The notes beneath the pieces are model-generated. The model searched no databases and had not been told where the DNA came from. It worked only from the letters and a program-made list of their open reading frames with translations. A program made the translations under genes and the position numbers. DNA of 64,000 bases from Sphingomonas aurea (GTDB lineage: Bacteria; Pseudomonadota; Alphaproteobacteria; Sphingomonadales; Sphingomonadaceae): contig NZ_JAUUDS010000005.1 in the NCBI RefSeq assembly GCF_030678875.1, positions 62,001 to 126,000 on the forward strand, written 5' to 3'. This document shows, one piece after another, positions 51,694 through 60,355 of this stretch. Every line of letters begins with the position of its first letter. The first letter of the stretch is position 1.

Positions 51694-54162
51694 TCACCTC
51701 GTGTGAGACTTGAGAGATTGGACCCTAGTGCCCCCGTGAGTGCCCCCGGCGATGCGAGTGGAAAATTCTTCTTCCCGATCAGAGCTCTCGCTGCCTCCTT
51801 CCGAGACCCTCGCATCACGCGTGCTCACCAGGCGTGACTCGACCAAGAAGTCCTCGCCGCGCTCGAACACCGCGCGGATACGCCGACGCAGCGCGTCGAG
51901 GTCCTCGGCGACGACATGCTCCTGATACTGTTCCTCGGTCAGGCCTTCGGCTGTGGCGGCAGGATCCAGCCCATACAGCCGCGCAAAATTGTCATCACCG
52001 TGGAGCAGGTCGCTGTCGACCATCCAGTCCCACAGCCCGACCGACCCGGATGCGGACAGGGCCATTTGCAGCCGCTCGTCCTTGAGCGCCAGCTGCTCCT
52101 GGATCAGTCGCGCCTCCGTTCGGTCGCGCAGCACCTTGACGAAGCCGATCGCCTCTCCACCCTCGTCGCGCTGGGTCATCATCTCGCCATTGGCCCAGAA
52201 GCGTTCGCCGCTGCGGCGAAGATGCCAACGCTCGTCGATGCCCCGTCCCAGCGCGAGCGCGTCATTCATCTCGCGCTGCGGCACGCCCGCCGTGCGGTCC
52301 TCAGGCGTGAAGAAGGCGCCGAGGTCGTGGCCGCGGATCTCGTCGGGCGTCCAGCCGAGAATGCGTGTCGCGCCCTCATTCCAGTCGGTAATGCGGCCGT
52401 CTTCGTCCATCACCACGATGGCGTAATCGATGGCGCTGTTGAAGATCGCTTCGAACCGGGAACGGCCGCCGGCCAGTTCAATGCGCAGCCGGCGCTCGGC
52501 ATTCGCCGTCCTGCGCAGCTCCAGTTGCGCCATGACCTGCCGCGCCAACGCGAGCAGGCCGGTACGCTGCCGCTCGCTGAGGCCCTGCGGCCTTGGCTGG
52601 TGACCGATAACGCACAGTGTGCCGAGCGCCTCGCCCTCCGGCGAACGCAGCACTGCGCCGGCATAGAAGCGGATATAGGGGGCACCCGTCACAAGCGCGC
52701 TGCTTCGGGTCCGCTCGTCCTCTGTGGTCGCGCGCTGCGCCCGCAAGTTCGCGCTCGCCGGAGTGGCGAAGGAGTTGGCGTCGTAGGTCGGCACCTCGGC
52801 GCTGCGCGACACGTTGCCGAACACCTGTGCGTCCGCGGAAACGTCCCACAGGATGCCGGCGCGCGGGCTCCACAGGTTGTAGGTCTTGGCGCCGGACTGG
52901 TCGCCGTTCGACAGGAAGCGATCGCGGCGGTCCCGTCGCGCGTGGAGATACTGAAGCCCGCCGATCAGCGCGAGGTTCGGCGCGACGAACAGCGAATCCT
53001 CGGCATAGATCGAGAAGTTGCGCGACGTGTCGACCAGCGAGGCCGCGAGCGCGCCCTTCACCGCGCCCGTAAGATTGACGAACTGCTCGGTATCGATGGT
53101 GCCGTTCTGGAGGTTCGCGCCGACGATCAGCCGGTTACGGATCAAGCCGAGCGAACGATCGTCCACTGCGCGCACGAACGCGCCATAATCGTCGACGGTG
53201 AAGTCGAGCCACTGAAAGATCGGGTGCCGGACATGCCGATTGTTGTAGAAAACGCCTGCCTCGACGATGGTGTCGCCCAGGCGCGCGGTGGTCTTGTTGG
53301 CGACGCGGATCGAGCGGACGTTGCGCTGCTGGTCCTGCCGCACCCATTCGGGATTGGCCGAGCGCGGGTCATTGAGCGCCTGGTCCTTGCTGACCTCGCC
53401 CGGAATGCGCTGCTTCGTGCTGGTCGCGTAGAGGTAGAAGCGGGTCTCGACGTCTGGCGAGATGCGGTAGCCGAGATTGAGGTTGCCGCGGAACTGGTGC
53501 CCTTCGCTGTGATCGCGGTAGCCGTCATTCGTCTGGGCCGAGACGGTGGCGAAATAGTCGAAATCGCCGGAGACTCCGCCGGTGCTCGCCTGCCCCTTCA
53601 CATAGCCGAAGCTGCCGACGTCGACGCGCGCGTCGAGCGGCGAAGCGTCGCGGCCGACCGGCGTGACGAGGTTGATCGCGCCGCCAAGGGCGTTCGAGCC
53701 AAAGCGCAGCGCGTTCGCGCCCTTGAACACCTCGACATAGCGGTAGGCGCTAGGATCAACCTCGAAGAAGTCGAGCAGCCCGTCTGAGGTGTTCATCGGA
53801 ATGCCGTCGATGGAGAGCGTGAGCCCACGCACGCCATAAGCGCGCGACAGGCCCGAGCCGCGAATCGACAGGCGCACGTCATCGCCCATCCGGGGCTGAA
53901 CGATCACTCCCGGCACATATTGCAGCACGTCCTTGATGGTCTGGACCGGCGTGTTCTTGAAGGTCGTGTCCGGGACGACCTCGACGCCGCCGGGGGTGCG
54001 CTCGATCTCGGCGGTGGCCTGCGCCACGGTGGGCGTGGCGGTCACCACGATGTCACTGGCGCCGCCGTTCGATAAACTGGGCTCGCGCGTCTGTGCGCCG
54101 GCCGGAATGGCCAGTAGGAGGCAAGGCGCCGCGGCGCTCGCCAGAAGGCAGGTTCTGTACAT
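51694..54162 (-). pseudogene. Chimeric reading frame: TBDR fragment fused to GAF-PAS-PAS fragment
   Basis: One uninterrupted 822-codon frame encodes parts of two unrelated proteins. Residues 1 to about 475 are a TonB-dependent receptor: signal peptide, plug (RLSIRGSGLSRAYGVRGLTL, VEVFKGANALRFGSNALGGA) and half a barrel to NVSRSAEVPTYDANSF. From about 480 (near nucleotide 52,730) it becomes the second half of a GAF domain (IRFYAGAVLRSPEGEALGTL), then PAS (566-685) and a second PAS broken off near residue 775. The last 45 residues are low-complexity junction sequence next to the att scar. The receptor lacks its C-terminal barrel, so neither activity is likely. It probably arose by deletion. ATG at 54162. 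Confidence 0.8.
51727..51748. repeat. Direct repeat next to the att scar
   Basis: AGTGCCCCCG occurs twice, at 51727-51736 and 51739-51748, 45 nt from the tRNA fragment. Short direct repeats beside a core site resemble arm-type integrase or excisionase sites, but this is only a resemblance. Confidence 0.35.
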
Positions 54163-54242
54163 GGAATACCCTTGATCGGCCCGCCGCGATGCTCGCGGGG
54201 GCGCTTATCGGCGCGCCGTGCGGGACGGCGACGAACTCGGGA

Positions 54243-54641
54243 TCAAAGGTAAGCGGGCGGCCCTCTCAGCGGCGGGCGCAGATATGGCGGCGAGGATGGC
54301 GGCGGCAGCGTGAAGCCGACGGCGCCCATGGCCATGACGAAGGCGATGAGCCCGGCGAGAAGCATCGGGTCGATCGCGCCCAGGACCGCAGCCGACAGGC
54401 CGGAGAAGGCGCACGGCATCTCGGCCTTGCCATGATCCTTGGTCTTGCCGTGATCGGGCATGTCGTCTTGCATCTCCATCGACATGGTGCGCGGTTCGAC
54501 GCCCGAGCAGATGGTGATGGTGAGGCGGCCATGATCGCTGTCGATCATGTAGCCGGTGGGCACCAACAGCTTCAGCAGCAGCGTCGCCACGCACAGAAGC
54601 AAGGCAAGGTGGCGTTGCGCCAGAAGGGTGGTCGATGACAA
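54243..54641 (-). CDS. DUF2946-type small membrane protein
   Basis: About 132 residues. RHLALLLCVATLLLKLLVPTGYMI is the family's N-terminal membrane helix, followed by ITICSGVEP, a Met/His/Asp-rich metal-binding-like stretch (MSMEMQDDMPDHGKTKDHGK), CAFSGLSA and a second helix. Such proteins often sit beside TBDR or copper genes. The start is uncertain: no ATG precedes the helix, TTG at 54641 gives the shortest sensible N-terminus, and the frame stays open to 54797. The upstream DNA overlaps a stray coding-like fragment on the other strand, so the native 5' end may have been replaced. Its stop is about 80 nt upstream of the receptor fragment start. Confidence 0.65.
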   Translation of the reverse strand: MSSTTLLAQRHLALLLCVATLLLKLLVPTGYMIDSDHGRLTITICSGVEPRTMSMEMQDDMPDHGKTKDHGKAEMPCAFSGLSAAVLGAIDPMLLAGLIAFVMAMGAVGFTLPPPSSPPYLRPPLRGPPAYL

Positions 54642-54729
54642 GCTGCGGCGCGTGCTCGGCGAGATTCCTGCAACGCCGCTCGACGAAGCGCTGCGAACGA
54701 CACTCGCTGGACTGCACCGCGGATCATGA
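54628..54729 (+). pseudogene. Possible C-terminal gene remnant
   Basis: The plus strand here reads VVDDKLRRVLGEIPATPLDE and a further 13 residues to a TGA at 54727-54729. The amphipathic, charged composition looks like a real protein C-terminus, but nothing upstream continues it and no family is recognised. It overlaps the 5' end of the DUF2946 frame on the other strand. It may be a scrap left by rearrangement in the element. Confidence 0.3.
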
Positions 54730-55032
54730 TGCGGCTGCAACGAACGTCCGCTTCCAGACAGCTCGCTGTGCCGTGTTCTGCTGTCACTGATCGGCAACCT
54801 TGCACACGATCACGGGCGGCAAACGAAGCTGGAGAGCTGAGAGCGCGCGGGCATTGACGGCTTCTCCGTCCTTGCCGCCGCGGCGGCTAGGCGAATTTCG
54901 GGCATGTCGAACCTTACAGCGAACGCGCGTCCTGTGGTGACTCTCAACCAACGTGTGCCACGCCCAGGATCACGCTGCTCGCTTCAGAGCGCATTAGAGC
55001 CAAATCAAGAACTTGGGCGATACGTATGCGCG

Positions 55033-55791
55033 GTGACACGCGCCGACCCCCTTCCCCGCCTCGCCGTCCTCATCGATGCCGAGAACATCTCGCCCCGGAT
55101 CGCGCAGCGCCTATTCGAAGAGATCGCCACCTTCGGCGAAGCCAGCGTGCGGCGCATCTACGGCGATTTCTCGGAGGAGCGGCTGAAGGGTTGGGCACAA
55201 ATCCTCGCGGACCACGCGATCATCCCACAGCAGAACTTCGCACTGACCGTGGGCAAGAATGGCTCCGACATCGCGTTAGTCATCGATGCGATGGACCTGC
55301 TCCACAGCGGTCGTTTCGCGGGCTTCTGCCTGGTTTCGTCCGACAGCGACTTCACACGTCTCGCTGCGCGTCTCCGCGAGCAGGGCCTCGACGTGTTCGG
55401 TTTCGGTGAAGCGAAGACCCCGAAGAGCTTCAGACAGGCCTGCAAGCGCTTCGTCCTGACGGAGAACCTGCTACCTCGATCCGAGCCGATCGCACCAGCC
55501 CCGAGCCAGAAGACCACGGTCGGTGCCGCTGCAGCGCCTCATCCTGCCTCGCTCACGCCAGCGGACGCGACGGCCATGGTCCTACGTGCGATCGCGCAGC
55601 TCGAGGATGAGGAGGGCTGGGTTCATCTCGGCGGCCTCGGGTCACGGCTTCTGGCGATGGATCCGGAATTCGATCCGCGCACATACGGTTGCGCCAAGCT
55701 GACGACGCTGATCGAGAAAGCAGGCGGGTTCGAGGTGCGACGCGGCGGCGGCATGTCGGTGCAGGTTCGGCAGAAGAGTGGTCCGCATTGA
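55033..55791 (+). CDS. NYN-domain (PIN-like) protein with OST-HTH/LOTUS C-terminus
   Basis: 252 residues. The NYN nuclease-like fold has acidic residues in LAVLIDAENISPR, GKNGSDIALVIDAMDLL and CLVSSDSDFTRLAARLRE, the positions used for metal binding in PIN-like RNases. After a Pro/Ala linker, the last 75 residues (ATAMVLRAIAQLEDEEGWV, FDPRTYGCAKLTTLIEK) match an OST-HTH/LOTUS RNA-binding domain. It is probably an RNase or RNA-binding regulator. The start chosen is GTG at 55033; an in-frame ATG at 54904 adds 43 unrelated residues. The 390 nt before it holds only the fragment above. Confidence 0.8.
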   Translation: MTRADPLPRLAVLIDAENISPRIAQRLFEEIATFGEASVRRIYGDFSEERLKGWAQILADHAIIPQQNFALTVGKNGSDIALVIDAMDLLHSGRFAGFCLVSSDSDFTRLAARLREQGLDVFGFGEAKTPKSFRQACKRFVLTENLLPRSEPIAPAPSQKTTVGAAAAPHPASLTPADATAMVLRAIAQLEDEEGWVHLGGLGSRLLAMDPEFDPRTYGCAKLTTLIEKAGGFEVRRGGGMSVQVRQKSGPH

Positions 55792-55911
55792 CTCAGCGGC
55801 GTGATCCGAAGGGACGATCGCCCACCCTCCGCTCCTGATCCAGGTCGCGCGTGCCGTTACGAGGCAAACCCGTCAGCGACTTCCGGGCGCGTATGCTGGA
55901 ACGCCGTCTGC

Positions 55912-56848
55912 TCACCGTGCGCGGAGGAACTCGAGCCGCTGCTGCAGTTCGTCCGACAGCCCGTGCCGTCCTTCGCGGTTCGGCAGATAGCGGACGTGCC
56001 GGATGTGCCGGATGTCGAATGGGATGTCGGCTTCCGATTGTGTGATCGGGATGACTTCGCGGCCGAGAGTGTGCGCGATCCCCATTTCATAGAAGACGTT
56101 CGCGTTCCGACCGGTGCAATCGCAGATCACGACGCTGGATCGGTCGATCAACGACACCACGTCCGCGATCACCTCGGCACGTTCCCAGATCTCGTCGACA
56201 CGCCGACAACGGTACCCCGCCGCCTCCGCCGCCCGGCGGATCGCCGCGGTAGGTCGAATCGAAGCCGGCGTCGAAGGGCATCATCACCGACACGAGGTCG
56301 GGATCGATCGTTTCGACCTCGTCCAGCGTGAACACCTGCGGCCGCTGCCGCGCCCGCGCACCTAGCCGGAGCATGGCCTGGAACAGGTCCACGTCCTTGA
56401 TCGCCCAGTGATTGCGCGAGAACTCGAAGGCGTCGTCGATCCCGAACTCCTCGCGCACCGCAAGGATGTCCCTGTTGCGGATTGGGCGGATGCGGTCGTC
56501 GAGACGATACTCGAGCGTCGCCTGACCGCCACGGATGCGTGCGACGACGAGCTCGCCGACACGAGCCAGCTGGTCCCCGGTGCCCTCCACCATGAACAGA
56601 CAGGGGAAAGCGCGCAGCCGGTCGAAGTCAGGCTCGTCGTCAGGCTTGAACTGCCTGAGCAACCGGCGTTCGGTGCTCTCGAACACGCGGTCCGCCCCGA
56701 GGACATCTCGTCGGTCGCCCCACGCTCCCGATCTTACGACTAGGCTGTACATGCAAGGATGATACAGGGTGCCGCCCACCAGCGCCACGCCGCTCGAAGT
56801 TCCCCCGCCGTGCAGCCTCGCGAAATCACGGAACGTGGCAATCGGCAC
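55912..56848 (-). pseudogene. TIR/deoxyribosyltransferase-like protein, frameshifted
   Basis: Two overlapping frames make one protein of about 311 residues if a single extra G near 56245 is removed. Frame one (GTG at 56848) gives an N-terminal domain of unknown type (RAFPCLFMVEGTGDQLARVG, SRNHWAIKDVDLFQAML), then DPDLVSVMMPFDAGFDSTYR. Frame two continues AIRRAAEAAGYRCRRVDEIW, VICDCTGRNANVFYEMGIAH and IPFDIRHIRHVRYLPNREG. This is the nucleoside-2-deoxyribosyltransferase/TIR-like fold found in many bacterial immune effectors; the MPF and NxNVFYExGxAH motifs are intact. Either a true inactivating mutation or a sequencing error. Confidence 0.75.
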
Positions 56849-56962
56849 GACCGCTACATCGGAAGTCGAGCAGCGCGAGCCTGACTGGACGGCCCACTTG
56901 TGGCATCGACGTTGTGCGACTGATCGTCGCTACGACACCGCTTAGCATCAGGGTCCAGAACC

Positions 56963-57274
56963 ATGCCCCGTGACAAACCGCTCGATGGCCGGATCAGCTT
57001 CGCCCAGCGCGAGCGTGCGCGGCGTGGACGGCGCGCGGTCGCGTGCGACGTGTCGGGCCGTTGGTTGAAGTTCGGCGACCCTTTCGACCCGTCGTTCGGC
57101 GAAGGCGATTCGGTCTGGGTTGACGTCCTGACGGACATTCATGACGATGAAGCCGGACTCGGCGTACCGCCCCGCACGCGCAAGCTCGCGACGCTAATGG
57201 TGCGGGTGGAGGATCTGCGCGCGATCGTAGAGCAGTTCGACGAAGAGCGCCGCGCCGGATTGCCGGGCGCATGA
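56963..57274 (+). CDS. Small hypothetical protein, first gene of a two-gene operon
   Basis: 103 residues beginning MPRDKPLDGRISFAQRERAR. A basic N-terminus (RERARRGRRAV) precedes a mixed acidic segment (WVDVLTDIHDDEAG) and a helical C-terminus (RVEDLRAIVEQFDEERR). No domain is recognised; no signal or membrane segment. Its stop overlaps the ATG of the following 552-residue gene (ATGA), so the two are translationally coupled. The size and position are compatible with an antitoxin or specificity partner, which is only a hypothesis. Confidence 0.6.
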   Translation: MPRDKPLDGRISFAQRERARRGRRAVACDVSGRWLKFGDPFDPSFGEGDSVWVDVLTDIHDDEAGLGVPPRTRKLATLMVRVEDLRAIVEQFDEERRAGLPGA

Positions 57275-58929
57275 CCACGTCCCTCTCTCCGAAGTTCTTC
57301 GAGCTTTCCGACGTCCGCGCCGTCGAGGGGCGCAGCTGGATAGCGCTGCGCCACGACGAGGAGATCAGGCACGAAAGTCCTTCCGACAGCGTCGGTGGGA
57401 TCAGAGCCTACACCGGCATCGCCACTCTGGCGGTGCTCGCGTCCGACCGCGCTACGGTCGACGCCTTCACCTGGGATGACGTCGACCCTTCGGCCCACCG
57501 CCCCAGCCTCGACGGCGGTCACTATCGACCCGTGGACGCGCACTGCGACTGGAGCGAGGAGCGCAAGGTCGTCGGAACTCGCCTCGTGCTCGCGCAGGCC
57601 GGCAGCGGCGGCGGCTTCGCGCCCGAGACCTGGCACCTGCACCAGGACCTGGTCTTCACCCTTCGGCTGGTAAGGGAAGGAGACGCGTGGTTCCGGCCCG
57701 AGGAAGGCTGGATCGAGGCGGCAAGGCTGAAGCGCGGAGAGGAGGGGCGCCCGGTGCTGCTCGAAATCCGCGCGGAGATGCTATCGGACTATCTCGCCGC
57801 CCGCGGCATGGCGCTGTTCGTGTCGGGCTACCACGAGCGCGCCGCCTATTTCGAGGCCAAGCCGCCCTACGAATGGGCGGACGAGCACCGGCAGGTCGAG
57901 GCCGGCCGGGACAGCCGTGAGGCCTACGTGACCGAAGCCGAGTTCCCTCCAGAGCCGCGGTACAGATTCAGAGCCCTCGGCGCCCTGTGGCGCACCGAGT
58001 GGTGGCAACCGGGCACGCGAAGCACCCGCGTCCGGGGGGACAGCGAGCCGGGCGAGGCGACCTTCGCGGCCGGGCCGAGCGGCGAGCGCAAGACGGCCGA
58101 GCAGTGCGTGGGCGCGATGACCTACCTCGCCTTCCAGCCTTCCCTAGTCCCGGCGCTGCTGAGATACCGTGGCGGCTCACTCGGCTGGTACAGTCGCGAG
58201 ACCGGCGGGCTCGCGGGCGCGGACACCGGCATGCACTTCGGCGTCAACACGCTCGGCCTCGTCACGATCTTCGCCAAGGACATCGCCAAGCTGGATGGCT
58301 GGGAGCAGCGGGTCTGGGCAGCCCACAGCACCCCCCTCGACGGTGGCGTGGCGGGAGAGCTGTGGGACACGCAGATGAACTGCAGGCCCGCGGACACCGT
58401 CGCGCCGGAGACGCGGCTGGAGAGCGCGCTCAATGGGCTGAACGAGGCTTTCCAAACCCGCTTCGGCGTTCCCCTGCTACGCGAGCACGGGTCGGTCGCC
58501 GGCATCCTCAAGCGCACGCACCGGTTCCGGGCGGTCGAGCACGATGGCCTGCTCGCTCTCGCGAAGGAACTCAACAGGCTGCTCATGGAGCGCCTCGACC
58601 TGGACGCGCTGCGAGGCGCCGCGTCGATCGGCAAGGAGAAGCTGGGGACGCTCAAGGCCTTGGAACGGCTGCTCGAGCGTACGCTCGGCCAAGTCGACGC
58701 CCGCACGATGATGGCGCCCCTGTTCGGAATCAACGACCTCCGCAACGCCGATGCGCACCTGGGCTCGAGCCAGCTGGAGAGCGGACTCGATCGCGCCAGG
58801 GTCGACCATCGTCACGCCAACCCCGTCGAGCAGGGCTGCCAGTTGCTGGAGGCGTTCGTCGCCACGGTCGGCGACATCACGATCGTCATCTCGCGGGATG
58901 CCGAGCAGCGGCAGGCCGGAGCAGCATGA
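57271..58929 (+). CDS. Unrecognised 552-residue protein with C-terminal HEPN-like motif
   Basis: No known family was recognised. The N-terminal 280 residues look beta-rich (SWIALRHDEE, WHLHQDLVFTLRLVREGDAW, ALWRTEWWQPGTRSTRVRG). The middle has FQPSLVPALLRYRGGSLGWY and MHFGVNTLGLVTIFAKDIAK. The C-terminal 170 residues are helical (ALAKELNRLLMERLDLDALR), and NDLRNADAHLG carries R491-N-A-D-A-H496, the Rx4H signature of HEPN RNases, between helices. A HEPN-like nuclease with a large sensor region is a reasonable guess, not a demonstration. Coupled to the small gene upstream; coding composition is convincing throughout. Confidence 0.7.
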   Translation: MTTSLSPKFFELSDVRAVEGRSWIALRHDEEIRHESPSDSVGGIRAYTGIATLAVLASDRATVDAFTWDDVDPSAHRPSLDGGHYRPVDAHCDWSEERKVVGTRLVLAQAGSGGGFAPETWHLHQDLVFTLRLVREGDAWFRPEEGWIEAARLKRGEEGRPVLLEIRAEMLSDYLAARGMALFVSGYHERAAYFEAKPPYEWADEHRQVEAGRDSREAYVTEAEFPPEPRYRFRALGALWRTEWWQPGTRSTRVRGDSEPGEATFAAGPSGERKTAEQCVGAMTYLAFQPSLVPALLRYRGGSLGWYSRETGGLAGADTGMHFGVNTLGLVTIFAKDIAKLDGWEQRVWAAHSTPLDGGVAGELWDTQMNCRPADTVAPETRLESALNGLNEAFQTRFGVPLLREHGSVAGILKRTHRFRAVEHDGLLALAKELNRLLMERLDLDALRGAASIGKEKLGTLKALERLLERTLGQVDARTMMAPLFGINDLRNADAHLGSSQLESGLDRARVDHRHANPVEQGCQLLEAFVATVGDITIVISRDAEQRQAGAA

Positions 58930-59397
58930 GGGAAAATCAATCAGCGCCGGGGGCAGGAGCGTCGCCTTCCCATTAGCGGGATAGCACGCGTGAATGGCCG
59001 GAATCGAGGCTAATCGGGTCTGCGGTGCAGATCAGCCGTCGCTCGGAAGGTGGGTCGCGAGGGATCGAGGAGACCCTCACCTTAGCGAAGGGTCTCCTCG
59101 GTCCGCCGGGCTAGGGCGTAGTCCTCAGCTGCATCCAGCCGATAAGGCTGGAGCAGCAAGGTCAGCCGGCCAGATTGTAGTTCGTCCGCGGCCATCATGC
59201 GCGCCCCTCCGCGATATGGCCAGACCAGGAAGGGTCGACGCGAGGACGTCCAGGGCCGATTAAGTGACGCCCTCACCTGCACGCTCACCAACGTCACAGT
59301 CTTATCGTTCGTACAGCGCCAACTCTCCTAGCAGAAGGAGCCGAACTGTAGAATGCAGTCGCGCAGAGCAACGTCAGCAAGGGCGCCACTGGCCGCT
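58930..59397. other. Non-coding or degraded stretch with hairpin
   Basis: No intact gene is seen in these 468 nt. They contain a perfect 12-bp hairpin at 59066-59100 (CGAGGAGACCCT and its complement, 11-nt loop) and a possible LysR C-terminal scrap on the minus strand. The rest shows nothing recognisable. Confidence 0.5.
59082..59198 (-). pseudogene. Possible C-terminal LysR-regulator fragment
   Basis: The minus strand reads MMAADELQSGRLTLLLQPYR and a further 18 residues to a TAA inside the hairpin loop. The AADEL-SGRL-LLxPYR pattern is like the end of many LysR effector domains. No upstream HTH is found in any frame, so it would be a truncated remnant. It is not part of the intact LysR gene at 60356. 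Low certainty. Confidence 0.35.
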
Positions 59398-60268
59398 TTA
59401 CCCGTTGGCGGTCATGGCCTCCGCGAATGCGCAATAGGTCCGGAGCGGGCGGCCCAATCTCCGGGCAAGCTGGTCGGCTGCGTCGGGCGCGCCGAGCACG
59501 CCGTTCCGGACCATGCCCCTGAATACCAGTTTCAGATCATACGCGGTGGCAGTCGGCAGCGCTAAGCGCATTCTGCGTTCCACCTCGTCAAGATCGTCGC
59601 CGACATAGCTGACGCGCGTGCCGATCACCTCCGACCACAGCTTCGACATAGCGTTGCCGGTGAACGTGTCCGGACCGACGACCTCGATCGTCTCCGCCGG
59701 CAGCGGGTGGCTCGCTTGGTCGCGGCGCAGCAGCTCGACGGCGGCGATCGCCGCCACGTCGCGTGCGTCGACCGAAGTGACTCCGATCCTTCCAAGCGGG
59801 GTAGGATAGAGATGGTGATCGAGAATGGCCGCTTTCGCCGTAAGGTCGTTCTGGAAACAGGCATTCGGCCGCAGGATCGTTGCGGGCAGCTTCCGCCGGG
59901 CGATCGTCTGCTCGGCCGCGAGCTTCGCGGCGGCGCGCGAGGCGTCGGCGAACTGATCCGCGCCCATCATCGACAGGTAGACGACCCCCTTGATCCCGGC
60001 CTCCTTCGATGAGGCCGAGGAGCAGCAGCGCACGGGTCATCTCATCCGGCACGGCTGGGTTCAGGACGAAGCCGCTGCTGACGCTTCGGAGCAGGTCCCG
60101 CATGAAGTCGACGTCCAGAACATCGCCGGTCACGAGCGTCGCTCCGTCAGGAACGCCTGCTTCCGGCAGCCGGGTGCCGAGCGCAACCACGTCGGCGTCC
60201 CGCGCTACCAGTTCCTTCACCACCAAGGATCCGATCTGCCCGGTTCCTCCGATCACCAATATCGTCAT
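59398..60268 (-). pseudogene. NmrA-like NAD(P)-binding oxidoreductase, frameshifted
   Basis: Start ATG at 60268 with TTGGAGGA upstream. The first frame gives MTILVIGGTGQIGSLVVKEL (Rossmann motif) to VPDEMTRALLLLGLI. A single surplus G at about 60008 shifts it, and the second frame continues KEAGIKGVVYLSMMGADQFA, ATILRPNACFQNDL, AETIEVVGPDTFTG to the end. Removing that base restores about 289 residues, normal for NmrA/azoreductase-like atypical SDRs. It may be a real pseudogene or a sequencing error. Divergent from the LysR regulator, an arrangement typical of a regulator and its target. Confidence 0.8.
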
Positions 60269-60355
60269 GCGTCCTCCAAGGCGTGAAGGTGCCCGTGCCA
60301 CCTTTTCGGTGCTAGACCACGATTTGAACCCAAGTGTTTCATAGGCGGCACATCG

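Noticed and set aside
51659..51760. Intact tRNA-Ser gene
   Set aside because: Only the T-arm/acceptor 3' end is present; the upstream bases lack D-arm, anticodon and variable-arm sequence, so it was kept as an att fragment.
51694..52730. An integrase remnant beside the att scar
   Set aside because: The frames next to the scar read as a truncated GAF-PAS protein; no tyrosine-recombinase motifs (R..H-x-x-R..Y) were seen.
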